Below, piece by piece: positions 8,930 through 18,374 of a stretch of DNA of 59,443 nt. The notes under the pieces were generated by a model, which was not told the DNA's origin, ran no database searches, and was given only the letters and a program-made list of their open reading frames with translations. Every line of letters begins with the position of its first letter. The stretch's first letter is position 1. Source of the stretch: Paludibacteraceae bacterium (GTDB lineage: Bacteria > Bacteroidota > Bacteroidia > Bacteroidales > Paludibacteraceae); NCBI GenBank assembly GCA_024401495.1, contig JAKSKW010000010.1, forward strand, positions 1-59,443. The letters are read 5' to 3'. The position numbers and the translations under genes are program-made.

Positions 8930-11900
8930 ATGAAAATCAGACAGGTTATAGCAAAACACATCCTAACCATGGCTATGTTAGCTGGCGTAACAACTGCGCT
9001 GGCCGAACCCATATTCAATGTTTACAGCAATGCCCGTCGTGATAAAAACGGTAATTATTTCCTATGTGACCAGACCAAAACAGGAGACATCCGTATTGTG
9101 GCTGCTAACATGGAATCTGAAGTTATTGGCAACGTCAACGCAGAAATCTACACAAACAAATCCGATGTTGGCGACCCTTCTAAAGCGGTAGCAACCTACA
9201 CTGATGAAAATCCTAATGACATTGAATTCATCGTCGACAGAGCGGTGATCAATCCAGACAACATAAAGACTGAGTCGCAGACTTACTATATCAAAATCAC
9301 TCCAGCCGACGGAAGTGCCGGTAGCTGGACTGAAGAGATCACCTTCGACGCTATTCACGTAAACGACGTCACTCCTCCAGTTGTTGATCCATACTGTTCG
9401 GGCAACATGCCTACCGCAGCCAACAATTTCATCATGCAGCACATGTCGAGCAACTACCATTGGTATGATGCTAACGACAATCCGATAGGTATGCTTGAGT
9501 TTCTAAAAGTGACCACATTGCCTGAAGGTAACCACATCTACAAGATGCAAGTGAAGAGCGGAAGCTGTTATAGCCAAGGTATAGAAATCACCCTTCCTGT
9601 GATGGGAAACAGTGCCCCACACCTTGTCAAATCATATGTGAGCTTCACTCCTGCCGACATTTCAGGAGGAGCATACACAATGAGCATTTTAGAAAAGGCT
9701 AAAGCTCTTTATGGAACCGACTTGGTGGAAAATCCCAACAATTGTGAACTGATATGGAAGGATAAGAGCGGAAAAGTAATTCCTAATTTTGAGACTTACA
9801 TTCCTGAGGTACCGTCTACCTCTGGTACAACTATCGACCAATACACTGTGGCTAAAGATTGTGGATGCGGAGGTATAGCCAAAACTTCCACACTCTATCT
9901 CATGAGATACGTGGTGCCAAAACCAACGGTTGACAACTTGGAGTTTTGCGTGGATGATCCCGACGCGGCAAACGGATTCAATGCCACTATCGGTTTGACT
10001 ACAGAAGCCACTGAGTCGGCAAACAACTACATCCTTGAATTCAGCAAAAATCCAGATTTGAGCGACGCTACTGCGTTAGCCGCAGGCGCAACTCATTTCG
10101 ACCACACTTTCGATGTCTCCACTGCAGGCACAACAACCTACTACGTCCGTCAACAGCAGGTCGCAAGCGGTGAATATAGCGAGGTGGTGCCATTTGACGT
10201 GGTTGTGAGACAGCCAGCAGCACCTGCTGTAAAAAACGTCAACATCTGCGCGAACACAATCAAAACACTTCCATTATCTGCTGGAAACCAAGAGAATATA
10301 ATTTGGAAAGACTCTAAGGATGATATCATATCTGGTACCATCTCTACCGAAATACGTGGCGATATCTCACTCAACGTACAACAGTTTGAAATCGTCAACG
10401 GAAAACAATGTCTGAGCCAAGCAGCCATAGTCGTCATTCATGCCGACTCACTCGATGTCGCAATATCGGGAGATAAGGTATTGTTGCCAGGCCAAGCAGG
10501 TAAAGCCGAACTTGCTATAAAGGGTAGTGAGAATGCCAAAGTGGTGTGGAGCAGCAACGTCGCTGATGCCATCGTAGGCGATGCTGACAAAAATGAGGTA
10601 AACATCAAAATGGGAGCTTCCAACGTGACGCTGACAGCCAAAGTGACTGATGGCGTATGCTCTCAATCAGTAGACTGGACAATAAGTGCAGATCTGTTCC
10701 AATGTCCGTCTCCATCCGCAGACGACATCACTCTCTGCCTCAACGATCCCCATGCAAAAGACGGTTTTGACGCAAACATCACTCTTGAAAACAACTCCGA
10801 CAGCAAGTCGAACTATACTCTCAGTGTCAGCCCTAATGCCAACATGAGTGGAGCCACTACTCTATCTCCCGGCGTAACACATGTCGACTACATTTTCGAC
10901 GCTTCTGAAGTAGGAATCAAAACCATCTATATCCAGCAGACTGAGATAACCCGTAAGTTAGCAAGTGCGATAATACCGGTGAAAGTAACTGTCGGACAGC
11001 CGACAATTCCGTCGACAACAACGACTGCCATCTGCCTCAACGACAAAACAGAGGTTAAGTTGTCGGATTTAAGTTCGGATTCCAATTTACAATGGTATGA
11101 CGCAAACAATAACGAGTTAACCACAACCGCAAGTTTCAGCAAGAGAGGCATACACCCGCTCTACGTCAAACGATATGAGATAGTGAACGGAGAGAGATGC
11201 TGGAGTGAACTGACATCCGTTAATGTCACCGCTGATTCTATCGGCATCAGGGTAGACGGAGACAACCATCTCTGCCCAAATAGTGAAGGAAAAGTGACGA
11301 TTGAAGGCACAACTGCCTCGTTTGTCCGCATACAATGGGATAGCGACTACCCTAATTCAATTTCCAACGCCTCAGCACCTAGCGTCGACGTGAAGATGAG
11401 CAACAGCGATTTGAATCTTAGTTACACCGTGACATCTGGAGTCTGCAAAACCACAGGCACATGGGAAATCACCGTCGGCACAGGCAAAGTAGCAGGAAAA
11501 ATCCAGTTTACAGAGGGCAGCAAAACACGCAATTTCAACAAACTGGAAAATACCCAATTCGTCAGCTGCGGAGGCAAGGTATCAGTGGAGGCCACAATCG
11601 AACATACATCAACCGATTTCACTGTCTTGAAAGGCAGTCAGAAATTAGGCACCTACTCATTTGCTGGCGACGTCGCAAAATTTGATGTTGAGGGAGCCGG
11701 CACCTACACCGTCGTCTACTCAAACGATTGTGAGACATCATTCACTTTTGATGTGACAATTATAAACATCCAACCTGAGGTTAAGACAACCAAGTGGAGC
11801 AGTTGCTACGACGGATATATCGCCGCAGAGATAAGCAATGTGGATGGATGTAGCGTAGTGTGGAAGAAAGACGGCACAGAAATAGCCAAAGAGACTAAGG

Positions 11901-12976
11901 CATTGAGAGTCAACAATGTTTCTGCAAACGATATCGGCAGTTACACTTATGAACTTGTCTGCGACGGTTGTCCAGCCGACGGAATTGTATCCGCCACTCA
12001 ACCAGACATCTATTCTCCGTTGACAGTGGCCATTGAGCAATCTGCCGACACAATCTGCCAAGGAGACGAAGTGGAAGTAAACATAGTCGTTTCGCCAAAC
12101 AGCGACAAAGCATCTTTCATCTGGACAACAGGAAACGACATGAGCGTATCCAATTCAGGAGCGTCAGCCACACTGAAGCCATACACCACAAAAAACTACA
12201 ACGTCATAATCAAAAACGGAGATTGTCCATCGCAGACAAAGACAGTCAACGTCAGTGTGCAGCCGCAGATGAACGGCAATATCGAAGCCGGAAGCATCAT
12301 GTGTGAGGGAGACAGCACAGAGATAGACGCCAGCAGTCTGGATGCAGAGAGATACGAGTGGGAACACGACAACTCAACCTCTCCAATCATCACCGTCGTG
12401 CCAAACGGAGTGGAAAACAAATATGTCGTGACTGCCTACCGTGGCAAATGTGTGCTTGAAAAAGATTTCACCTTGATGGTCGGAGCCACACCTAAATTGG
12501 CGTCCATTGATTCAATCGGTCTTGACGACGTGGTTATCAATATGGAGAGCGACGGTGATTATCAGTTCATTGTCGACGGTAAAGACGCGGCAAACGATGT
12601 GGCAGACAATGTGAAGAAGCATGTAGGGTTTGGCAAACATACGTTGAGCATCGTCGACATAGCAGGTTGCAGGACAGACACGTCGTTCACCGTCATCACT
12701 CCTCCTTTTGAATTACAGAGTTACTTCGTGCCTGGTTCTGACGGAGAGAACTCCACATTCAGAATACCTGATGCAGTAATAGTCTATCCAGGAACCACAA
12801 TGAATATCTTCGACCGTTGGGGAAAGAAATTGGCCACACTCACATCAGAAGATTCAGAAGGATGGGACGGAACGTATAATGGCAAACCTATGCCATCTTC
12901 CGACTACTGGTATGAATTGAATGTTGATGTCATCGACAAAGTGTATGTCGGTCATTTCTCTCTGATTAGGGAGTAG
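8930..12976 (+). CDS. Giant multi-domain adhesin-like protein with T9SS type B sorting domain
   Basis: 1348 residues with a signal peptide (MKIRQVIAKHILTMAMLAGVTTALA). The body consists of Ig/PKD-like beta domains with regularly spaced Cys. A unit of about 260 residues is present twice: the first begins near residue 338 (FCVDDPDAANGFNATI) and the second near 602 (LCLNDPHAKDGFDANI). Both continue with matching THFDHTFD / THVDYIFD, VNICANT / AICLNDK, FEIVNGKQC / YEIVNGERC and VTDGVCSQS / VTSGVCKTT. The last 85 residues (VYPGTTMNIFDRWGKKLA .. GWDGTYNGKPMPSSDYWYEL) form a gliding-motility-associated type B T9SS sorting domain. It should be exported and stay near the surface. No catalytic motif was seen; adhesion or matrix function is inferred. 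Confidence 0.9.
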   Translation: MKIRQVIAKHILTMAMLAGVTTALAEPIFNVYSNARRDKNGNYFLCDQTKTGDIRIVAANMESEVIGNVNAEIYTNKSDVGDPSKAVATYTDENPNDIEFIVDRAVINPDNIKTESQTYYIKITPADGSAGSWTEEITFDAIHVNDVTPPVVDPYCSGNMPTAANNFIMQHMSSNYHWYDANDNPIGMLEFLKVTTLPEGNHIYKMQVKSGSCYSQGIEITLPVMGNSAPHLVKSYVSFTPADISGGAYTMSILEKAKALYGTDLVENPNNCELIWKDKSGKVIPNFETYIPEVPSTSGTTIDQYTVAKDCGCGGIAKTSTLYLMRYVVPKPTVDNLEFCVDDPDAANGFNATIGLTTEATESANNYILEFSKNPDLSDATALAAGATHFDHTFDVSTAGTTTYYVRQQQVASGEYSEVVPFDVVVRQPAAPAVKNVNICANTIKTLPLSAGNQENIIWKDSKDDIISGTISTEIRGDISLNVQQFEIVNGKQCLSQAAIVVIHADSLDVAISGDKVLLPGQAGKAELAIKGSENAKVVWSSNVADAIVGDADKNEVNIKMGASNVTLTAKVTDGVCSQSVDWTISADLFQCPSPSADDITLCLNDPHAKDGFDANITLENNSDSKSNYTLSVSPNANMSGATTLSPGVTHVDYIFDASEVGIKTIYIQQTEITRKLASAIIPVKVTVGQPTIPSTTTTAICLNDKTEVKLSDLSSDSNLQWYDANNNELTTTASFSKRGIHPLYVKRYEIVNGERCWSELTSVNVTADSIGIRVDGDNHLCPNSEGKVTIEGTTASFVRIQWDSDYPNSISNASAPSVDVKMSNSDLNLSYTVTSGVCKTTGTWEITVGTGKVAGKIQFTEGSKTRNFNKLENTQFVSCGGKVSVEATIEHTSTDFTVLKGSQKLGTYSFAGDVAKFDVEGAGTYTVVYSNDCETSFTFDVTIINIQPEVKTTKWSSCYDGYIAAEISNVDGCSVVWKKDGTEIAKETKALRVNNVSANDIGSYTYELVCDGCPADGIVSATQPDIYSPLTVAIEQSADTICQGDEVEVNIVVSPNSDKASFIWTTGNDMSVSNSGASATLKPYTTKNYNVIIKNGDCPSQTKTVNVSVQPQMNGNIEAGSIMCEGDSTEIDASSLDAERYEWEHDNSTSPIITVVPNGVENKYVVTAYRGKCVLEKDFTLMVGATPKLASIDSIGLDDVVINMESDGDYQFIVDGKDAANDVADNVKKHVGFGKHTLSIVDIAGCRTDTSFTVITPPFELQSYFVPGSDGENSTFRIPDAVIVYPGTTMNIFDRWGKKLATLTSEDSEGWDGTYNGKPMPSSDYWYELNVDVIDKVYVGHFSLIRE

Positions 12977-13000
12977 TTTCAAGTTTCAGGTTTCAGCTAA

Positions 13001-13996
13001 ATGAGTGTCAATAATTTGTCAGATAGAGAATTCATAGAGGAATACGAAAAAAAGGCCAGCGGTTTTATGTATATTCTAGGCATAATTGAAGCTCCCGTAG
13101 CCCTTATATTAATATTTCTTTTATTATGTGGTATAATTTTCTTCATATCACTGCTCCTAGTTTTAGCCTTTGGGGCTATCTACAGTTTTTACTCAGACCT
13201 AATTATTTTATCTATCATTCTTTCGATTTCGGTTTGGCCTTTGGGGAAACTAGCTACTAAGACAATCCCTACTTTATGGGATAATATCAAAATATTTTAT
13301 AATGAGTTAACAATACCAAATTTACTTCATGAAAGAAAGGCATTTCAGAAAAAATGTGGGATGAATGAAATCACAGCTTATAAGCACTACAAATTCATAA
13401 ATAATAAAGTCATATATATGCCCTGGATTCAACAAGTTTGTAAGATGAATCCGTCTGCCCAATATAATCAAACCATATTGATAAAAGATTGGTATGAAAT
13501 GGACGATTCTGTCGTGAAAGAATACGTCTTTGATAAAGAATATTCAAATCGTGACATTGAGTTTTACACCACACGTTTATTATCCAAAGATTTACCAATA
13601 AGGAAAACATTCATAGACAGGCTCTTCAAATTGGCAATCGTGCAAGATGGCATCCACAACGACGAGTGGAAACTCTTGATGCAGATACTCGAAGATTTAA
13701 AATTCAACAAGAACTATATCAATCTTTTCATAAGACGCTATGGCCCACTACGCACTGAGTTTGAGGATGAGCGTAAAGATAGCACGTCGACGGGAGAGCG
13801 TACCGTCGCATACCTTAATCCATATTATGCCATTTTAGGTTTGAATAATTCTGCCACTGAAGAGGAGATCAAGAAAGCCTATCATGCTCTTGCGTTGGAG
13901 CACCATCCTGATTTGCCGAAGAATGCCGGTAGAATTCAGGAATGTGAGGAGATGATGGCGAAGATCAACGAAGCGTACGAGAAGATTAGAAACTAA
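13001..13996 (+). CDS. Membrane TerB-like / J-domain protein 1
   Basis: 331 residues. A short conserved N-terminal motif (LSDREFIEEYEKK) is followed by hydrophobic segments (about 20-60 and 65-85). Next comes a helical TerB-like region around residues 130-250 containing LFKLAIVQDGIHNDEW (acidic TerB-type motif), then a C-terminal J domain (YLNPYYAILGLNNSATEEEI .. LEHHPDLPK) with the HPD tripeptide needed to stimulate DnaK/Hsp70 ATPase. The order membrane anchor, TerB, J resembles DjlA. It is probably an inner-membrane co-chaperone with the J domain in the cytosol. It starts 24 bases after the T9SS adhesin and is first of three tandem paralogues. Confidence 0.85.
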   Translation: MSVNNLSDREFIEEYEKKASGFMYILGIIEAPVALILIFLLLCGIIFFISLLLVLAFGAIYSFYSDLIILSIILSISVWPLGKLATKTIPTLWDNIKIFYNELTIPNLLHERKAFQKKCGMNEITAYKHYKFINNKVIYMPWIQQVCKMNPSAQYNQTILIKDWYEMDDSVVKEYVFDKEYSNRDIEFYTTRLLSKDLPIRKTFIDRLFKLAIVQDGIHNDEWKLLMQILEDLKFNKNYINLFIRRYGPLRTEFEDERKDSTSTGERTVAYLNPYYAILGLNNSATEEEIKKAYHALALEHHPDLPKNAGRIQECEEMMAKINEAYEKIRN

Positions 13997-14005
13997 ATAG
14001 AAGTC

Positions 14006-14953
14006 ATGAATATATCAGAAAAAGAATTTATAGAGGAATACAAGGAATTGCGTCATTGTACGGATTTTGATGGATGCTTGGACAAATTAGGTCTCAGCAT
14101 ATTCTTCCTTTTTGTATTCTTATACGTTTCTATTATTGTTTGTTTTTTTGTTATAGGGATATGTGAGATTTTTGGTTTTTCCATCTTCTTCGGCATTCTT
14201 GCTGGCATTGTCAGCACGATATCCATATTCATTTTATATATAATATGTGAGTTCAAAGATAGAAAGGAGAAAATTGCCAGAAAAAGAATACTCCTTGAAA
14301 AAACAAACTTGAGCGAAGACGAATGCAACAAAATTTACGATGAATTTGAAACAGTAAAAAAACACTTGAGATATTTCTCCATAATCCAGCAAGTATGCAG
14401 GCTAAACCCCAATGCGAGCTATAGCCAAGAAGATTTGTTGAAGGGATTATTTGGATTCGACGACGCCACTATCAAAAAATATGTCTTTGAAAAAGAGTAC
14501 ACTGAGGAAGATTTGAAATTCTATGGGGAACTTGCAATAGCAATGGACTTAAAGGAGAAAAAATCATTCGTAGACTTGCTCTTCAAATTGGCTATCGTGT
14601 TAGATGGCATCCACAACGACGAGTGGAAACTCTTGATGCAGATAGTCGCAGACTTCAAATTCAACAAGAACTATATCAATCTTTTCATAAAACGCTACGG
14701 TCCACTACGCACTGAGTTTGAGGATGAGCGTAAAGATAGCACGTCGACGGGAGAGCGTACCGTCGCATACCTTAATCCATATTATGCCATTTTAGGTTTG
14801 AATAATTCTGCCACTGAAGAGGAGATCAAGAAAGCCTATCATGCTCTTGCGTTGGAGCACCATCCTGATTTACCGAAGAATGCCGGTAGGATTCAGGAAT
14901 GTGAGGAGATGATGGCGAAGATCAACGAGGCGTATGAGAAGATTAGAAACTAA
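14006..14953 (+). CDS. Membrane TerB-like / J-domain protein 2
   Basis: 315 residues with the same plan: N-terminal MNISEKEFIEEYKEL, two strongly hydrophobic segments (about 25-48 and 52-75), a charged linker, a helical repeat (FSIIQQVCRLNPNASYSQED .. LLKGLFGFD), the TerB-like LFKLAIVLDGIHNDEW, and a C-terminal J domain with HPD. From about residue 225 it is nearly identical at nucleotide level to gene 1, while the membrane region is unrelated in sequence. The ATG at 14006 is preceded by AGAAGTC, the same leader as gene 3. The nine bases between genes imply one transcript. Specific partners are unknown. Confidence 0.85.
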   Translation: MNISEKEFIEEYKELRHCTDFDGCLDKLGLSIFFLFVFLYVSIIVCFFVIGICEIFGFSIFFGILAGIVSTISIFILYIICEFKDRKEKIARKRILLEKTNLSEDECNKIYDEFETVKKHLRYFSIIQQVCRLNPNASYSQEDLLKGLFGFDDATIKKYVFEKEYTEEDLKFYGELAIAMDLKEKKSFVDLLFKLAIVLDGIHNDEWKLLMQIVADFKFNKNYINLFIKRYGPLRTEFEDERKDSTSTGERTVAYLNPYYAILGLNNSATEEEIKKAYHALALEHHPDLPKNAGRIQECEEMMAKINEAYEKIRN

Positions 14954-14962
14954 TTGGAAGTC

Positions 14963-16261
14963 ATGAATATATCAGATAAAGAATTCATTGTAAGATACGA
15001 AGAATCACAAAACAGTTCCATTGAATGGACTATTTTGAAGACGATTCTGCTTAAAATATTTCAGATACTTTGTGTGCCAGTAACCTTTATTTGTCTCATT
15101 CTTACCATTTTTACTCTTCTCCTTCCTTTTATATTAACAGGAATAGCAATTTGGGATCATGAATTTTGGCTATTTATATTTTTCCCCTTTTTGAGTATAT
15201 ATGTAGTTATTATAAAAGAAAAAGCCTTGGATAATATTAAGGCTGCCTTAGAGTTGTTTTTATTAAATCTAACACATCTCATAAAATTTGATACGATCAA
15301 AGAATTCATAACGCAAAAGAAAAAAAGAGACGCTTTTCTTGACGACTTTGGCATAAGTGAAAAAGAAGCAAAACATCAATACCATATAGCAAGACACATA
15401 TTCTATTTCGCAAAGGTGCAACAAGCATGTAAGGTCAATCCTATGCAAACAGATGCTCAAAAGAAACTGCTAATAGGACTGTTTGGCTTAGATAAGACAG
15501 AAATAAACAAATTCATTTTTGAAACTGAATATAATCAAGATGACTTAGATTTCTTTTCCTCCCACTGTAGAGAAATGAGTCCAAACGAAAAAGAACGTTT
15601 TAAAAAATTGCTTCTCAAGTTAGCGGTTGCAAAAGAGGGAGGTAATAATAACGAATGGGAAAAGGTAGTATATTTCTACTATTTCGCAATGATTCAGAAA
15701 ATATGCGCATTGAATGAGAGCGCAATGTATAGCCAGAAAGAGTTGTTGAAGGGATTGTTTGGATTCGACAAATCCACAATTCAAGAATATATCTATGAAA
15801 GTGAATACACTGAAGATGATTTGAAATTCTATGGGGAACATGCAAAAGCAATGGATTTGAAGGAGAAGAAATCGTTCGTCGATCTACTTTTCAAATTATC
15901 GTTTGTGCAAGATGGCATCCACAACGACGAGTGGGAATTCTTGATGCAGATTCTTGTCGACTTAAAATTCAATAAGAACTATATCAATCTTTTCATAAAA
16001 CGCTACGGCCCTCTTCGTACTGAGTTTGAAGATGAGCAAAAAGAGCAGACGTCGACGGGAGAGCGTTCCATCGCATACCTTAATCCATATTATGCCGTTT
16101 TAGGTTTGGATAATTCCGCTTCTGAAGAGGAGATCAAGAAAGCCTATCATGCTCTTGCGTTGGAGCACCATCCTGATTTACCGAAGAATGCCGGTAGGAT
16201 TCAGGAATGTGAGGAGATGATGGCGAAGATCAACGAGGCGTATGAGAAGATTAGAGATTAA
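14963..16261 (+). CDS. Membrane TerB-like / J-domain protein 3, with duplicated middle region
   Basis: 432 residues from the ATG at 14963 (MNISDKEFIVRYEES), which has the same GGAAGTC leader and N-terminus as gene 2; a TTG nine bases earlier is less likely. Hydrophobic segments occupy about residues 20-100. The helical TerB-like unit is present twice: once as FAKVQQACKVNP..LLIGLFGLD..LAVAKEGGNNNEWE and again as FAMIQKICALNES..LLKGLFGFD..LSFVQDGIHNDEWE. A J domain with HPD ends the protein. The extra unit explains its greater length. Its last 350 bases closely match genes 1 and 2. It closes the cluster and is followed by a terminator. Confidence 0.85.
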   Translation: MNISDKEFIVRYEESQNSSIEWTILKTILLKIFQILCVPVTFICLILTIFTLLLPFILTGIAIWDHEFWLFIFFPFLSIYVVIIKEKALDNIKAALELFLLNLTHLIKFDTIKEFITQKKKRDAFLDDFGISEKEAKHQYHIARHIFYFAKVQQACKVNPMQTDAQKKLLIGLFGLDKTEINKFIFETEYNQDDLDFFSSHCREMSPNEKERFKKLLLKLAVAKEGGNNNEWEKVVYFYYFAMIQKICALNESAMYSQKELLKGLFGFDKSTIQEYIYESEYTEDDLKFYGEHAKAMDLKEKKSFVDLLFKLSFVQDGIHNDEWEFLMQILVDLKFNKNYINLFIKRYGPLRTEFEDEQKEQTSTGERSIAYLNPYYAVLGLDNSASEEEIKKAYHALALEHHPDLPKNAGRIQECEEMMAKINEAYEKIRD

Positions 16262-16300
16262 AGCTTAAAGCTTAAAGCTTAGAGCTTAGAGCTTAGAGAT
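16262..16300. repeat. Short tandem repeat of AGCTTA units
   Basis: Immediately after the stop codon, units AAAGCTT then AGAGCTT repeat five to six times. A related stretch (AGAGCTTAGAG) follows the stop at 36410. Function not evident. Confidence 0.6.
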
Positions 16301-16311
16301 AGAGATTGCGT

Positions 16312-16336
16312 AGAGACGGGGCATGCCCCGTCTTTT
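16312..16336 (+). terminator. Perfect 20-bp palindrome with T tail, terminator of the J-protein cluster
   Basis: AGACGGGGCATGCCCCGTCT is a perfect palindrome followed by TTT. It is positioned to end the 6.2-16.3 kb transcript and belongs to a dispersed hairpin family also seen at 22531, 44564 and 51521-51589. Confidence 0.6.
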
Positions 16337-16370
16337 GAAAATATTGTTATAATTATTCCATCAAATTTCA

Positions 16371-16378
16371 TAACTTTG
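16371..16378 (+). promoter_or_regulatory. -7 box of aguB
   Basis: TAACTTTG followed by C lies 23 bases upstream of the aguB ATG and matches TAnnTTTG. No good -33 box at the usual spacing. Confidence 0.5.
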
Positions 16379-16401
16379 CAGAAACTATACACAACAACAA
16401 T

Positions 16402-17277
16402 ATGAAGGTCGGAATTATTCAAGAGAGCCATACGGCAAATGTAGAGCAGAATATCGCGAAACTAACTTCTAAGATCGAGGAGTTGGCAAAGAAGGGAGCA
16501 CAGCTTATCGTGCTTTCGGAGCTTCACAACTCTCTATATTTCTGTCAGGTGGAGGACGTTGACAACTTCGATTTGGCTGAGTCTATCCCTGGCAAATCTA
16601 CCGACTATTTTTCCGCTGTGGCAAAACGTCTTGGCGTGGTGATCGTGATCTCCCTTTTCGAGAAACGTGCCACTGGCCTTTACCACAACACTGCTGTTGT
16701 GCTTGAGAAAGACGGTACAATCGCTGGCAAGTATCGCAAGATGCATATTCCAGACGATCCTGCATACTACGAGAAATTCTATTTCACTCCTGGCGACTTG
16801 GGATTCCACCCAATCCAGACTTCCCTTGGCAAACTTGGCCTTATGGTTTGCTGGGATCAGTGGTATCCAGAAGGAGCGAGACTTATGGCTCTTGCCGGAG
16901 CAGACATGCTCATCTACCCTACCGCAATCGGCTGGGAGAGTACTGACACCGACGACGAGAAGGCTCGTCAGCGTGGAGCATGGATGACGGTGCAGCGCGG
17001 ACACGCAGTTGCCAACGGTCTACCTGTGGTGACAGTCAACCGCGTCGGCTACGAGGCAGATCCATCAGGTGTGACTGGCGGAATACAGTTTTGGGGCAGC
17101 AGCTTCGTCGCAGGCCCACAAGGTGAGCTTCTTTACGAAGGACCTACAGACAAAGAGGAGAGCGTCATCGTCGACATCGATATGGAGAGAAGCGAGAATG
17201 TTCGCAGAATCTGGCCGTTCCTAAGAGACAGACGAATCGAAGAGTTTGGCGAGCTAACTCGCAGATTCAGAGATTGA
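16402..17277 (+). CDS. aguB: N-carbamoylputrescine amidase
   Basis: 291 residues of the nitrilase superfamily, which hydrolyses N-carbamoylputrescine to putrescine, CO2 and ammonia in the agmatine route of polyamine synthesis. The Glu-Lys-Cys triad is visible as VLSELH (Glu about 40), GKYRKMHIP (Lys about 113) and LMVCWDQWYPE (Cys about 150). PTAIGW and RGHAVANGLPVVTVNRVG are typical of AguB. Length fits the family. The partner agmatine deiminase gene (aguA), often adjacent, is not in the window. It has its own -7 box upstream. After the stop are short ACGAAGACGATA repeats and an imperfect hairpin (CGACGT / ACGTCG, 17341-17361). Confidence 0.93.
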   Translation: MKVGIIQESHTANVEQNIAKLTSKIEELAKKGAQLIVLSELHNSLYFCQVEDVDNFDLAESIPGKSTDYFSAVAKRLGVVIVISLFEKRATGLYHNTAVVLEKDGTIAGKYRKMHIPDDPAYYEKFYFTPGDLGFHPIQTSLGKLGLMVCWDQWYPEGARLMALAGADMLIYPTAIGWESTDTDDEKARQRGAWMTVQRGHAVANGLPVVTVNRVGYEADPSGVTGGIQFWGSSFVAGPQGELLYEGPTDKEESVIVDIDMERSENVRRIWPFLRDRRIEEFGELTRRFRD

Positions 17278-17377
17278 TGACGAAGACGATAACGAAAACG
17301 AAGACGATAACGAAAACACGAGCGGCGTTACGGTTAAGTGCGACGTTACATTGTGACGTCGATTAAATTTTTGAACT

Positions 17378-18277
17378 ATGTACAGACTACTTATATTCAT
17401 AACTACTCTACTTATATCATTATCTGGGTTTGCACAGACTCCGTCGGATTCTCTACAGCAAGTGCGTAAGGCTCAGGTGGAAAAGGCACGTGAGGCAGCA
17501 AGAGCCAAAGCAAAAGCAAGAGCTGAGGAACGAGCAAGAATGGAGGCCGCCGAACACAACGTGAAGAAAGAGGAAGATGCGAGAAAAAAGGAAAAAACAG
17601 AGGCGGATTCTAAAAAGACGGATTCACCAAAGGCAGACAAAAAAGTAGATAAAGACAAGAAAACTACAGAAAAAGAAAGCGAAAAGGCCAAGGAAGATAG
17701 AAAACGCCAAGAAAAGGCTGAAGCAAAGAAAAAGGCAGCTGAGCCAAAAGACTTGGAGGAGAAACAAGACACAGTAAAGAAACTATCTATCAGACAGCGT
17801 AACAAAAAAGACTCTACAATCGCCAAGAGCAAATATGGTCCAGGCACATTCAAGTGGCGTGGCAACGTGGGAGCTACAATCGCTTGGGCTGACTACAGCG
17901 ACAGAGAGGATAAGATTGGTTCTGAAAACTGGGGATTCGTGTTGAATGGTGGTATGGGATACCGATTCAATCACGTTGCCTACGTTGGTTTGACTTTTGA
18001 GATTGAGGCGATCGAGTTGTTAGCCTTCTCACCTATGGTTGATTTTGTGGTGTCGGCACCAACTCCATTCGCTCCATTCGTAGAATTGTCAGCCGGACCA
18101 TACATCTCATATGACGAATATCGCAAGTGGGTGTTCCAGCCACGCTTCGGACTATCATATAGAGGCAAACAAAACAAAATCATGCGTTTCGGATTCGGTC
18201 TGAGAATGTACGACGACGCGTTTGATTCCGACACATTCCGTCCACAATACGCAGCAAGCTACACGGTGGAATTCTAA
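17378..18277 (+). CDS. Outer-membrane beta-barrel-like protein with highly charged N-terminal linker
   Basis: 299 residues. A signal peptide (MYRLLIFITTLLISLSGFAQ) precedes about 115 residues of Lys/Glu/Ala-rich sequence likely to form a long helix or coiled coil (residues 25-140). The C-terminal part of about 150 residues has alternating aromatic strands (FKWRGNVGATIAWADY, GFVLNGGMGYRFNHVAYVGL, RFGLSYRG, FGFGLRMYDD, YAASYTVEF) and ends in Phe, as expected for an outer-membrane barrel. A role as periplasm-spanning or envelope-organising protein is conceivable, but no family was recognised. Confidence 0.7.
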   Translation: MYRLLIFITTLLISLSGFAQTPSDSLQQVRKAQVEKAREAARAKAKARAEERARMEAAEHNVKKEEDARKKEKTEADSKKTDSPKADKKVDKDKKTTEKESEKAKEDRKRQEKAEAKKKAAEPKDLEEKQDTVKKLSIRQRNKKDSTIAKSKYGPGTFKWRGNVGATIAWADYSDREDKIGSENWGFVLNGGMGYRFNHVAYVGLTFEIEAIELLAFSPMVDFVVSAPTPFAPFVELSAGPYISYDEYRKWVFQPRFGLSYRGKQNKIMRFGFGLRMYDDAFDSDTFRPQYAASYTVEF

Positions 18278-18374
18278 AAGACATAGCAAATAAATTGTTA
18301 AAATTAAATTCTAATCTTGTTTCACCTCTTACACAATCCAGTAAAGCCAGGATGGAATCGGGTAACATCCAACA

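Noticed and set aside
13001..16261. Phage or tellurite-resistance (ter) operon because of TerB-like regions
   Set aside because: No TerC, TerD or other ter genes are present; membrane anchor plus C-terminal J domain fits DjlA-like co-chaperones better.
16534..17004. 156-codon frame opposite aguB
   Set aside because: aguB has all catalytic residues and correct length; the antisense frame has no recognisable feature.
17473..17865. 130-codon Ser/Phe-rich frame on the minus strand
   Set aside because: Shadow of the Lys/Glu/Ala-rich linker of the 17378-18277 gene; low complexity only.
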